Part shown: positions 1 through 8,901 of the stretch, one piece after another
Layout: each line of letters starts with the position of its first letter
Position numbering within the stretch: position 1 is the stretch's first letter
NCBI RefSeq assembly: GCF_036178845.1
Contig: NZ_CP108070.1
Span: 10,478,001-10,542,000 of the forward strand
Origin: Streptomyces sp. NBC_00271
GTDB lineage: Bacteria; Actinomycetota; Actinomycetes; Streptomycetales; Streptomycetaceae
DNA length: 64,000 nucleotides
Direction of reading: 5' to 3'
Program-made: the position numbers and the translations under genes
The notes under the pieces: model-generated
The model's input: only the letters and a program-made list of their open reading frames with translations
Told to the model about the DNA's origin: nothing
Databases searched by the model: none

Positions 1-253
1 GAGTATCCGTCAGCACGACATGGATACGCCCTTCACTCTTTGCGTCGATCTCGTCGGCGCCGTTCTGGACCAACTCGTAGATCTGCCGGTCGCTGTAGCC
101 GCCCCGGGAGATGTCGCGTTCCAGGTTCGCATGCTCCAGAACATGCCGTGGATCGGCTCGATAGACGTTGAGACTGCGCCGTGACAACTCACGTACAGCT
201 GTCACGACATCCGACAACTGAGACTCCGGCAACTGAGGCTCGGGTGCCTGCAT
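1..253 (-). CDS. GHKL-ATPase (sacsin-like N-terminus), 5' part only
   Basis: Only the first 84 codons are inside the window; the gene continues past the left edge. The ATG lies at 251-253 on the minus strand. The translation contains LNVYRADP, VLEHAN, GGYSDRQIYELVQNGADE and an IHVVL strand, which align almost residue for residue with the N-terminus of the large GHKL/helicase protein encoded at 32143-36849 (LNVYRADP, VLEHAN, IYELVQNGADE). ELVQNGADE is the N-box of the GHKL (Hsp90-like) ATP-binding fold, with the Glu and Asn that position Mg-ATP. Seen: the paralogy and the N-box. Inferred: that the full gene is also a large GHKL protein, possibly with its own helicase domain and its own defence operon to the left. 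The rest of the protein cannot be judged. Confidence 0.8.
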   Translation of the reverse strand, partial: MQAPEPQLPESQLSDVVTAVRELSRRSLNVYRADPRHVLEHANLERDISRGGYSDRQIYELVQNGADEIDAKSEGRIHVVLTDT

Positions 254-1579
254 AGTGCGCGTACTCCTTTGGCCCCGGATCGCCAGGGTCGGCATCGTGT
301 TCGATGAGGTGAAGCAGGAGCTGCGCAACACATGGACACAGGCAACCACGCACGCCCAGGGGACGCGCGGTCGTGCGTCAACCCACAGGTATGGCGGCTT
401 CCCTCGCTGGCCACGGAGCCGCGTGGGGAGGCTCGAAGTGTGCGGGACCAGGTTAGAACGCGTGAAGCTTCGGTGACAAGAGAGAGTGTCAATTATGTTG
501 ATTCATAGTGAAATTGGTGATTTTCTGATGCTGGGCGGTGTGCGAGCATCACTGACAGGAGGGGCTGGGAGCTGACCCGTGCGCGCACCGCACGTCTCAA
601 TGGCCCAGAATTCCCGCTTCTGGAAATGCAAACCCATGTCTGAGGGTTTCTCCTTGACCTCAGCAAGGGGGTTCGGTGTAGCAGTCAATCGTAAGCATCA
701 GTGCGGTCGATGCCTTGGCCATGTGTTTTCTGATCCCGTTTCAAGGGCAACGAATCAAAAACTCCTGCAGCCCCGCCCGTGACTCACGGCCGTATCTGCC
801 ATGGCCTGGCGGTGACCTGATCAAACCCCATTTCCTGCGTTGGTGATTCGATTCTTGGGTCAGGTTGTAGCCCCGCAGGCACCAGCTCGTCGACTCTCAC
901 CTTCGAATTCCGCCGCGCCCAGTTCGGGTGGATCTGTCAGGGAGGGGAAGCTGCGCTGAAGACCAGGCTGGATAGCGCGGAGGTGTCGATATGGCTCCTC
1001 GCCGACGTAGCTCTGGCACATCGTGCCCGGCAGGTCCGGGGGGCTTGTCCGGGCACGATGTGTCACAGGCGGCCTCCGCTGCAGCATGGCCGGCAGACCG
1101 GTCCGCTCATCCTCACCCGCGGTTCCTCATCGGCCCTCGTCTCTCCACCTGCCGGTTCGGCGACCAGGACGAGCTGCCCTACCGAGAGATTCCCGCAACC
1201 CGGGACACCGAAGGGCTTCCACCGAAGCACGGTGATCACGGGCACCGAAGACCGTCCGCCGGATGCTCGCCAACGCCACCGAGCGGCCGCGGGCCGGCGG
1301 ACGCCGTAGTGCGCGGGACGTCAGCGGGGGATAGGCGGGCACGAGCCTGATAGTCCCGCCACTTTCAGATGTCGAGCCGTTGCCAAGGGCCCTGGCAAAG
1401 GCCAGTCAACCTGGGGTGAACTTGAGCCAGTCATCCCATCAGAGGGATGGCCGCAGCGGCGATAGACATGCGGAGATTGCCGCCATCATGGGGTGAGCAG
1501 TGTGGTCACTCCACCAAGGCGCTGCGTACGAGACTGGCGGGATCGCCGGCTCAGATTTACTCCGGGTCGGATCTACAGA
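254..1579. other. Non-coding stretch, no supported gene
   Basis: No reading frame here has a credible start, ribosome binding site and recognisable product. It holds the promoter side of the leftward GHKL gene, and a 14-bp inverted repeat at 1017-1062. Short frames on both strands (for example 860-1087 minus, 983-1309 plus) look like chance frames in GC-rich DNA. It may be decayed accessory sequence. Confidence 0.5.
1017..1062. repeat. 14-bp perfect inverted repeat, 18-nt loop
   Basis: Left arm 1017-1030 (cacatcgtgcccgg) and right arm 1049-1062 are exact reverse complements, separated by 18 nt. There is no T-run on either side, so it is not a classical intrinsic terminator. It could be an operator, a factor-independent actinobacterial hairpin terminator or the scar of a mobile element. 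Confidence 0.6.
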
Positions 1580-1832
1580 TCAGGTGATGTTGATTCCCCG
1601 GCGCGCGTGGCTGATCAGGTTGTGGACTTCGGCGCCGAAGACGGCCGACTCCCGCAGGGTCCGCCAGGTGTGCAGGTACAACGCGATCGAGTCGGCGTCC
1701 TCGATCCAGAGCTCGGCGTGCCAGACCTCGACCATGACGAGTCGTTCGTCATGGATCCAGAAGCCTCCGGTCGGCGGGATCTTCAGCGAGGCCGTGAACG
1801 GGATGACTCCCAACCGGACGGTAGCGGGACGG
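1580..1832 (-). pseudogene. DUF5753 (Scr1-type XRE regulator) C-terminal remnant
   Basis: The minus-strand frame ending at 1580 reads VRLGVIPFTASL, then PPTGGFWIHDE, VMVEVWHAELWIED, IALYLHTW and ESAVFGAEV. This is the C-terminal half of the DUF5753 domain found in Streptomyces helix-turn-helix regulators of the Scr1/DUF397 toxin-antitoxin-like type. The N-terminal HTH and first half of the domain are missing: upstream of about 1832 the homology stops and the frame continues into antisense of the next gene. A neighbouring DUF397 gene is also absent. It is a 3' fragment of a lost regulator; the domain match is by eye but strong. Confidence 0.65.
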
Positions 1833-1975
1833 GAAAGCCGGTGACGACCGTGGAGTCTGCCCCGGGTGAGGACCTGCGGGAGCCCCCCCCGGAAGGAATT
1901 GAGACGTGGTTGCTCTACTGCCCGCAGGATGGGGCAGAGTTCTACTTCTGTCGCGGGAAGGGGAATACGCACCAC

Positions 1976-2626
1976 ATGATCAGCGCACAGTCCGCATGGG
2001 CAACTGCAGAACAGGCGGTCCCGGTTGCCGCACTCACCACGATCGTCCTGGGATACTTCCTTGCCGTGTTGCTTGCGCGACGGCAGGAGATGGGCAAGCA
2101 CCAGGCCGCGGCGGAACTCGCGCTGCGGCGCGTTGTCTTTGCCTTGCGCCGGGAGGTCGGGTTGGCCAACGCCCGGCTGGCTCAGACCGGTACGTTCGGC
2201 GCAGAGAAATTCACGGGCTGGGCCATCGATGCCTTCGCATTGGAGGCGGTGGAGCTCGCCCGGGGGCTGTCGAAGAGCAAGCAGAAGCGTGTCCGCTCCG
2301 AACTGGTGCTGCTGACCGGTGAGTGGCGGGTGCAGATGGCCGAAGATCTGGGGCAGGTGCTGGAGACCGTTGCAGAGCGGGGCAAGGGGGCGGGCTTGGC
2401 GGCGCTGGCTCTACGGCACGTCGTGGTCCGCGACGATGACGCGGTACAGGGCTGGTACAGCGCTTATGCCGCGGCAGGGGAGGACGTGACCGAGGGGCTG
2501 TTGCACGAGCTGTCGACGGCGCAGCTGCCGACCGAGGAGGTGCCGGCAGTTCTGGCCGCGCTGGACCATTTGCTGCTGGCCGTGGGCGGCACGGTGGGCT
2601 TGGCTGGCCGGCCCGTCGCCGGCTGA
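1976..2626 (+). CDS. Membrane-anchored helical protein, unknown
   Basis: A 216-residue protein. The open frame extends upstream to 1493, but that part is antisense to the DUF5753 remnant, so the ATG at 1976, preceded by a purine-rich gggaagggga about 12 nt upstream, is preferred. Residues 15-33 (VPVAALTTIVLGYFLAVLL) form one clear transmembrane helix near the N-terminus, followed by a charged, alanine-rich, probably all-helical cytoplasmic domain of about 180 residues. No catalytic motif is visible. Proteins of this shape are common in Streptomyces and have no known role. It stands alone; the next genes on the same strand begin 380 bp downstream. Confidence 0.6.
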   Translation: MISAQSAWATAEQAVPVAALTTIVLGYFLAVLLARRQEMGKHQAAAELALRRVVFALRREVGLANARLAQTGTFGAEKFTGWAIDAFALEAVELARGLSKSKQKRVRSELVLLTGEWRVQMAEDLGQVLETVAERGKGAGLAALALRHVVVRDDDAVQGWYSAYAAAGEDVTEGLLHELSTAQLPTEEVPAVLAALDHLLLAVGGTVGLAGRPVAG

Positions 2627-3008
2627 ACCGCCCCGCCCCGCCGCACACCCCTTGCCATGCACTGTCGATGCCCGCCGGTGGGACGTCGTGACCTGCCCTG
2701 GTCGGGTTCGTGGCCGGTTGGTGCACCGGCGCAAGCTCAGGGGGCGTTGGTCCGCGTTCCCGGATGGGTGTCCGGCCGTCGCTCGGCAGCGCGAGGGAGG
2801 ATCGGTGGTGCCAACAGGGGGCCGGTGGGGTCGGGTTCCTCCGTGCCACGGACCGCCTATCCCCACCGGCGCCGCTTTGCTTGAGGCCATGCTCACGCCG
2901 AATGCTCTGACTTTCCGTCAACTGCGTTCATTTTATGGTGAAACCGGATGTTGACTGTTTGCATGTTCTACGGTGGGCGTAGCGTGCAGGACGTGTGGGG
3001 AGGGTGCA
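2627..3008. other. Intergenic, promoter side of Trypco2/protease pair
   Basis: No gene is supported in this stretch. Around 2905-2970 the base composition drops (tttccgtcaactgcgttcat, tttatggtga), as often seen at promoters in high-GC genomes, and this precedes the Trypco2 gene. No clear -35/-10 pair can be assigned. Confidence 0.4.
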
Positions 3009-3335
3009 GTGCCGGGAGACGACTACGTCGGGCTTGCCGAGGCGATTGAGATCGTGCGGTCGGAGCTGGCTCAGGCTCGCGTCGGTGGTGACGGGCAGGG
3101 GATCCGGTTCGATGTGGCCTCGGTCGTGGTCGAGTTCGGCGGTGAGGTGCGCCGGGAGGGGCCTGCCGGGAACAGTCTGCATTTCTATGTGACCGCCGGC
3201 GACGGCGCCGCGACGACGGGCTCGTCGCATCGGATCAGTGTCACGCTCGAGGCCGTGGACGGAGAGAGCGGGCTGCCGTTGCGCATCAGCGACCGGTCGA
3301 ACGGGGCGCCCGTACGGCCTCAGGCCCGGCGCTGA
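3009..3335 (+). CDS. Trypsin-co-occurring domain 2 (Trypco2) protein
   Basis: A 108-residue protein. The GTG at 3009 is chosen because ggggaggg sits 6-8 nt upstream; an in-frame GTG at 2973 has no such site. The start VGLAEAIEIVRSELAQAR, followed by GIRFDVASVVVEF and a C-terminal VTLEAVDG strand, matches the Trypco2 family: small alpha/beta proteins encoded next to trypsin-like proteases in bacterial conflict systems. The giant protease gene starts 24 nt downstream, so the two are almost certainly one transcript. In this family the small protein is thought to partner or regulate the protease; that role is inferred, not shown. The family match rests on the conserved GLAEAI motif, size and context. 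Confidence 0.8.
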   Translation: MPGDDYVGLAEAIEIVRSELAQARVGGDGQGIRFDVASVVVEFGGEVRREGPAGNSLHFYVTAGDGAATTGSSHRISVTLEAVDGESGLPLRISDRSNGAPVRPQARR

Positions 3336-3358
3336 CCGGTCCGCACCAAGGCGGGGGT

Positions 3359-6300
3359 GTGATGGACGAGGCGGACGTTGAGGTGCTCGCGGACCTCGAC
3401 GACATGAGGGTGTCACGGGGGTCAGGCCGGCTGATTGCGCCGTCACTCGTGCTGACCGCCGCCCATGTGGTGTGCGGCGAGGACGGGCGCGTGCTGGACG
3501 GACCGAGGGTGCGTCTGCTGCACGACGGCCGGGACCGGCAGTGCCGGTTGGCATGGCGGGCCACCGACGATCTGGACGTGGCGGTGCTCGAGATCGTCCA
3601 CGAGGCAGACCATGGTCGAGTCGCCCCGGCCCGGTGGGGAGTCTTTGTCGGCACGAGCAGCGGCAATCATGCGGAGTCGAGCGGGTTTCCCTGGGCGCAG
3701 GAGAGCGCGCACGGCTGGCGCGATAGTGAGCAGGTCCGGTTGACGGTGAATCTGGGCACCGGCCGGGTGCGAGGCATGCTGAGCGGTGACCTCGACGGCC
3801 CCGTTCCGGATCGCCGGCCGGACGGCCTGCGCTGGGGCGGCATGTCCGGATCGGCCGTGCGCGTGACGCACCCGGACGGTGATCTCGTCACGGGTGTGAT
3901 CGTCGAAGAGGCGCCGCGCTACGGAGCACAGCGACTGACCATCGTGCCGGTTGACGCCATCCTCGACGATCCCCGCTTCCGTGCGCTGGTGCACCGAGCG
4001 AGCGGCAGCGAACCGCTCGCCGAACCGGCGGAACTCGCTGGCCTGCTCGACTCCCCGATCCGTCGCCCGGCCCTTTCGCCGGCCTCGTTGTTGCGGGCCG
4101 ACTCCGAGGTCGTCGGCTTCCACGGCCGCCAGCAGGAGTTGAGGAGTCTGCACGACTGGTGTGCGGGCGACGGATTCTCCGCCCGCCTGGTGATCGGGCC
4201 GGGCGGCCAGGGCAAGTCCCGACTGGCTCGGCAACTGGCCGCGGAGCTGGGCGCGGACGGCTGGGTGGTCGGATTTGTGGGCGAGTCGTTCGGCGACGGC
4301 ATGGCGGACCGGCAGATGTTCACGCGACTGCAGGGCTGCGGACGAAGACTGCTGGTCGTGGCGGACTACGCCGAGATGCGGCCGAACCAGATCGCCGAAT
4401 TGGTCCGCCACAGCCGACGACCCCGTGCCCGCATCAGGCTGCTTCTCCTCGCCCGGTCGGCCGACGACTGGTGGAACACCTTGCGCTCCACCTCCCACGA
4501 CGTAGGGCAGGCCCTCGCCAGCACGCAGATCGACAGCCTGCCGGATCTGGAGGACGAACCCGAAGCACGCACGGCGTCGTTCCGACGAGCCGTGCGGGAC
4601 CTGGCACTAGGCCTGGAGCGTCTGCCCGGCGGCTGGGCGCACCGCCCACCCGACCAGGCCCACCCGCCCGACCTGAACGGGGAACGCCACGGCTCCCCGC
4701 TGGGCGTGCAGATGGCCGCACTGGCAGCACTCCTCGGCGCCGTCGACAGCCCGCACATCAAGGCGTCCGGTGAACCGCTCAGCGCCGAAGAAGTCATCCT
4801 TGATCACGAAGCCCGGTACTGGAGAGGCACCGCTGAGGTCCAGGCGGTGCCTTTGACGGGCAACGCTCAAAGGTGGGCCGTGGCGGCAGCGGTCCTGTGC
4901 GGCGCCGCCGACGAGGAGGAGGGCGTGGCCCTCCTGGGCCGTCTGCTGCAGGCCCTGGATCTGCCGGTGCACGACCGGCCCACCATTGCGTGGTGGCTGC
5001 GCAGCTTGTATCCGACCACCCGTCGCTTCTGGGGCTCACTGCAGCCGGACCGGCTCGGTGAGTACCTCGTTGCCAGCGTCATGACCCAACGCCCCCGCCT
5101 GGTGCCTGCCCTGCTGCACGAGGCCTCCACAGACCAAAGCACCAACGCCCTGACCGTCCTGGCACGAGCCGCCCAGCACCGCCCGGACGTGGCCGCCGGC
5201 ACCGAGGTACTGCTTCTGAAGATTCCTCGGCTGGCCCCTGACGCTGTGACCGTCGCCACGCGTAGCCCGTCGCCCGCCGTGCTCCTGAACCCTGTGATCC
5301 GGCTGATGGAAGACGATCAACCCTTCGAGTTGCTGGGCGAGATCCTGAACGCCGTGCCGCAGGAGACTACCGCCCTACTGTCGTTCGCCGTGCGCAGCGC
5401 CGAACTCTACGTCCAGGTCTGTGAGTTGAAGCTGCCCAGCGACCCGGACAGGTGGATGTCCCGCCTCGTGAACGGGCTCGTCGGCCTTGGCAAACGGCAG
5501 ACGGACGCCGGTCGCCACGACCTTGGAGCGCAAACCACCCAGCGCGCCGTCACTCTCTGCCGCCGCCTGCCCGTGGTGGAGGAGGCGGTGCGATTTCCGC
5601 TGGTGCTGGGACTCAACAATCTCGGCGCCGCCCATCTGGAGTCGGGTGGGGAGACGAAGGCCCTCACCGTGCTGCAGCAGGCCGCAGCGCTCAGCGCCGA
5701 CTACGCCGACTCCGACGATGAGGACGACGTCTCGCTGCGCAGCATGGTGGTGTACAACTTGGGCACCCTGCTGGCCAAGCGTGTTCGCCACCAAGAGGCC
5801 CTCGGTCATCTCCGCGAGGCCCAGGACTGTCTGGACACACTGGTGCAGCACCATCAGCACAGCCGACGCCACCCTCTCTATCAGGCTCGCCTTGCCCGTA
5901 CGACGGTGGACCTGGCCAATTGCCTCGCCGTGACCGGCGAGGGGCCGTCCGTGCTCCCCATGGCTCTCGAAGCGGTCGCAGTGCTGCGCCGGCTCGCCGA
6001 CGACGATCCCGACGCCCACCACCAGGGCATGGCCGTCGCTCTGACCCGCCTGGCGGGCATCCACGCCGCACTCGGCCAGACGGACCGCACCGCACCCCTG
6101 CTGTTCGAGGCACGTGCTGTCCTGCAGGAGCTGTCGGTCCGCGACGAGCCGCACCATTTGCCGCGCCTGTCCTTGTGGTGGCAGCTGCTGTGCGACACAT
6201 ACGCGGACATCGGCGACCACAAGGCCGCCCTGGACGCCGCGGGCCAGTCGGTCCAGGTGCTGCGACGCTACGCGGACGCAGGGGGCCACGCCGAGCCCGC

Positions 6301-8080
6301 CGCCCTTGTCCAAGCGCTGACGCGGCTGCACGGCCGTCTGATCGCCCTGGGACGAATCCCGGAGGCGCTCGAGGCTGCGGACGAGGCCTACACCCTCAGC
6401 GACGGCCCTGCCGCTGAGCAACCAGACGGTCTGGAGAGATTGGCCGGCCTCGGCTTGGCCAGGATCGGTCTGCTGGAGACACTGAATCGGCCCCACGAGG
6501 GCCACGTTCGGGCTGACCACCTCATCACCAGGCTTCGTGCCCCCGTGGCCCACGATCCCGCCCGCTTCAGTGAGCTGCTGGCAGAGGCGGAATACCGCGC
6601 GGCGCGGTGCCTGGCGCGGGCCGAACGCCTGGACGAGGCCGTCACGCAGGCACGCACCAGCACCGAACGACTGGCCGCACTGGCCGACACCGACCAACGC
6701 CACCGGGCAGGACACCTCACCTCGCTGCACCGGTTGCTGGGCGTGCTGACCGAACGGCCGCGCGGCGACACCCGCGACCTGCCGCTGCTACAGCAGACCC
6801 TGGCGACCTGCCGAGCGCTACGCCGGGCTGGCATCGACGATCCGCAGCAGGGAGGCGAGACGGAGTTCGCCGAGGGCCTGAATCGTCTGGCACAGGCCCT
6901 GGCAGGGACAGGACTATTCGAAGAAGCACTCGACCTCACCCGAGAGGCCGTCGAGATCATCCGCAGCCAGGCTGCCACCGACGCGGCGGAACACACCCCG
7001 CACCTCGCCAGACTGGTGCACAACCTGTCTAACCGTCTCGTCCAGGCGGATCTTCAGGCCGAGGCGCTCGAGGCGATCGACGAGGCAGTCGCGCTGCGCA
7101 GCGAACTGGCGGCCGACGACCCGGACGCACACACGCCTAGCCTGGCCAACTCGTTGGCCACCAGGGTCGGTCTCCGGGCGAACAACGGACGAGTGGAGGA
7201 CGCACTCGCGGATGCTGTGAAGGCATCCGAGTTGTATCTCGACAACCCTGCCGCCATGGACAGCGCAATCGCCCAGGGGTTGACCAGACTGCTTGAGCAG
7301 CTGGCCGTCGCACACCTTGAGGCGTCTCTGGACCACGAGGCGATTACGGCCGCGTCCAGGGCGGCATGCCTGCACCGTGCCATGATGAGCACTGACCGCG
7401 CGCCGTGGCTCCGCATGGTGGGCCTGCTGTACATTGCCGCGGTGCGCATACTGGAGAGCTGTGTCGACGGCCTCGCCTCAGTGCTGCGCGCTCTCAACGT
7501 GGCGGACCAGCCCGCGATGCCCCTGCCCGAAGCAGGGCACGCCCTGCTGGTCGTCTCCAGCCTCCTGCAACCGGTCGGACACCTCGATGCGGCACAGGCC
7601 GTGTGCGCCGAGGCCATTGCCGTCGAGCGGCTGATGGCCACGCAGTCGGGAACCACCGCAACCCCGACGCTAGCCCGCACCCTGAACCAATACTCGGTGT
7701 TGCTCGCTGCGCTTGGCCGTCGACACGAGGCCCTGTCCGTCACTGAGGAAGTCGTCCAGATGTATGAGGCGCTTCCCGCCGAGGTCCAGGCCCGCGTGCG
7801 TCCCGAACAGGCCATGGCACGCTACAATTTTGGGCTGCGCAACTCCGAGACGGGCCGCCTTGCCGAAGCCGTAGCCGCCTCGGCTGCGGCCGTCGACGAC
7901 TACCGCCACCTGGCGCTGAACGATCCCCAGACCTACGAGCCGGAACTGGCCGACGCCCTCATCGCCTTGGGGGCACACCTGAAGGCAGCGAAAGCCAACC
8001 ACACTGAGATCATGGCGGTCCTGGACGAGGTTGCGGACCTGCGTTCCAAGCAGACCGTCACCGGCGAGCCGCCCCTGTGA
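3359..8080 (+). CDS. Trypsin-like protease / STAND NTPase / TPR protein
   Basis: A 1573-residue multidomain protein. Residues 1-215 are a trypsin-fold serine protease with the triad visible: His36 in LTAAHVV, Asp73 in DLDVAVLE, Ser163 in GGMSGSAV. Residues about 250-600 form a P-loop STAND-type NTPase with Walker A GPGGQGKSRL (280-289) and Walker B LLVVADYAE (331-339). From about 700 to the C-terminus there are many TPR-like helical pairs (repeats of the LAEALEAADEA kind), a sensor/scaffold region. The GTG at 3359 or the adjacent ATG at 3362 starts the protein. This architecture is typical of NLR-like bacterial defence proteins in which TPR sensing drives NTPase oligomerisation and protease activation; all key residues are present, so it looks functional. 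It pairs with the Trypco2 gene just upstream. There is no signal peptide. Confidence 0.9.
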   Translation: MMDEADVEVLADLDDMRVSRGSGRLIAPSLVLTAAHVVCGEDGRVLDGPRVRLLHDGRDRQCRLAWRATDDLDVAVLEIVHEADHGRVAPARWGVFVGTSSGNHAESSGFPWAQESAHGWRDSEQVRLTVNLGTGRVRGMLSGDLDGPVPDRRPDGLRWGGMSGSAVRVTHPDGDLVTGVIVEEAPRYGAQRLTIVPVDAILDDPRFRALVHRASGSEPLAEPAELAGLLDSPIRRPALSPASLLRADSEVVGFHGRQQELRSLHDWCAGDGFSARLVIGPGGQGKSRLARQLAAELGADGWVVGFVGESFGDGMADRQMFTRLQGCGRRLLVVADYAEMRPNQIAELVRHSRRPRARIRLLLLARSADDWWNTLRSTSHDVGQALASTQIDSLPDLEDEPEARTASFRRAVRDLALGLERLPGGWAHRPPDQAHPPDLNGERHGSPLGVQMAALAALLGAVDSPHIKASGEPLSAEEVILDHEARYWRGTAEVQAVPLTGNAQRWAVAAAVLCGAADEEEGVALLGRLLQALDLPVHDRPTIAWWLRSLYPTTRRFWGSLQPDRLGEYLVASVMTQRPRLVPALLHEASTDQSTNALTVLARAAQHRPDVAAGTEVLLLKIPRLAPDAVTVATRSPSPAVLLNPVIRLMEDDQPFELLGEILNAVPQETTALLSFAVRSAELYVQVCELKLPSDPDRWMSRLVNGLVGLGKRQTDAGRHDLGAQTTQRAVTLCRRLPVVEEAVRFPLVLGLNNLGAAHLESGGETKALTVLQQAAALSADYADSDDEDDVSLRSMVVYNLGTLLAKRVRHQEALGHLREAQDCLDTLVQHHQHSRRHPLYQARLARTTVDLANCLAVTGEGPSVLPMALEAVAVLRRLADDDPDAHHQGMAVALTRLAGIHAALGQTDRTAPLLFEARAVLQELSVRDEPHHLPRLSLWWQLLCDTYADIGDHKAALDAAGQSVQVLRRYADAGGHAEPAALVQALTRLHGRLIALGRIPEALEAADEAYTLSDGPAAEQPDGLERLAGLGLARIGLLETLNRPHEGHVRADHLITRLRAPVAHDPARFSELLAEAEYRAARCLARAERLDEAVTQARTSTERLAALADTDQRHRAGHLTSLHRLLGVLTERPRGDTRDLPLLQQTLATCRALRRAGIDDPQQGGETEFAEGLNRLAQALAGTGLFEEALDLTREAVEIIRSQAATDAAEHTPHLARLVHNLSNRLVQADLQAEALEAIDEAVALRSELAADDPDAHTPSLANSLATRVGLRANNGRVEDALADAVKASELYLDNPAAMDSAIAQGLTRLLEQLAVAHLEASLDHEAITAASRAACLHRAMMSTDRAPWLRMVGLLYIAAVRILESCVDGLASVLRALNVADQPAMPLPEAGHALLVVSSLLQPVGHLDAAQAVCAEAIAVERLMATQSGTTATPTLARTLNQYSVLLAALGRRHEALSVTEEVVQMYEALPAEVQARVRPEQAMARYNFGLRNSETGRLAEAVAASAAAVDDYRHLALNDPQTYEPELADALIALGAHLKAAKANHTEIMAVLDEVADLRSKQTVTGEPPL

Positions 8081-8394
8081 GTTCTCGGTTTCTGCCACTG
8101 TGAGGTCTCAATGTTGTTGAGACAGCTGTACGTCTCCTATCTGTAGTCATACAGATGGACTGATGCAGGCTTGAGTACCTTGCCGACGGGCAGGGCATGT
8201 CCTGCTGTCCTGCTGTCCTGCAAGTTGGTTGTGTATGGCGCACATAGAGTGAGAGTGCCTGCGGGTCTGCAGTCTGGTGGCTCGAAAGCGGCGAAGGATT
8301 CGCTGGCTGTGAGCCCCGGCACGCACCTCAAAGAGGGTGAGAAACAATCGTGCATCAGCCCCAGCACAGTCCGGGTCCACCTGCAACTGGCGCG
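8081..8394. other. Intergenic after protease gene; weak hairpins and 8-bp triplication
   Basis: A 7-bp stem with a 5-nt loop (8105-8123, gtctcaa...ttgagac) lies 25 nt after the protease stop and could serve as its terminator, though no T-run follows. At 8198-8221 the 8-mer tgtcctgc is present three times in tandem. No gene is supported. Confidence 0.4.
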
Positions 8395-8664
8395 TCAGAG
8401 CCTTGCCGCTGACCCTGTCCCAGCCCTCATGGTTGGACCCCCGAGGTCCTTGACCACGGGGCGGCGTTCGTCGGGCGGAGCCTGGCCCTGCGGATGCTCC
8501 CAGACCGTCTTCCGTGATGGCGCGCCTGGATGCAGTCGCGACGCAGCAACAGCACTGTCTTGGACTGCGCTCGCGGTTTGAGGGGTGTCATACCGCTCGA
8601 TGTCCTGGGGCATCGGGGGTAGCTCTCGGGCGAGTTCGTTGAGCATGACGTCATGCTCGCTCAT
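8395..8664 (-). CDS. Small hypothetical protein (89 aa)
   Basis: The open frame is longer, but the ATG at 8664 has an excellent ribosome binding site (aaggag, 7-nt spacing), so the product begins MSEHDVMLNELARELPPMPQ. The first 25 residues are acidic and look like real protein with normal codon bias. The rest is Pro/Arg rich and low complexity, and may be past an old frameshift. No domain is recognised. Nearest neighbours are the HNH gene downstream on the same strand (start of that gene is far away, so no operon is implied) and the protease on the other strand. Confidence 0.4.
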   Translation of the reverse strand: MSEHDVMLNELARELPPMPQDIERYDTPQTASAVQDSAVAASRLHPGAPSRKTVWEHPQGQAPPDERRPVVKDLGGPTMRAGTGSAARL

Positions 8665-8901
8665 GACCGATCTCCTTGCCCCATCCACGTCACAAGCCCC
8701 CAGCACCCGGCCGCCCCCGACCGACCACTGGCCTGCATCAGTAGTTCGGCCAAGCACGGCTTTCGACCGTCCGCACCCGCCTCGACCTCGCGCGCTCGAC
8801 GGCTCCACGTTCCCCGCCGAGCATCCATGACAGTCGCGCCGACGGTGCTGCCTGTCCCGGCGTGCCTGCACCACGCCGGGACAGGCTGCGAACACAGCGG
8901 C

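Noticed and set aside
2652..2954. A 100-codon plus-strand frame before the Trypco2 gene
   Set aside because: Arg/Gly/Pro-rich translation without ribosome site; it ends in the AT-rich promoter zone.
5375..6730. A 451-codon minus-strand frame inside the TPR protein
   Set aside because: Antisense of TPR-coding DNA with no recognisable family; the plus-strand frame has all protease and NTPase motifs.
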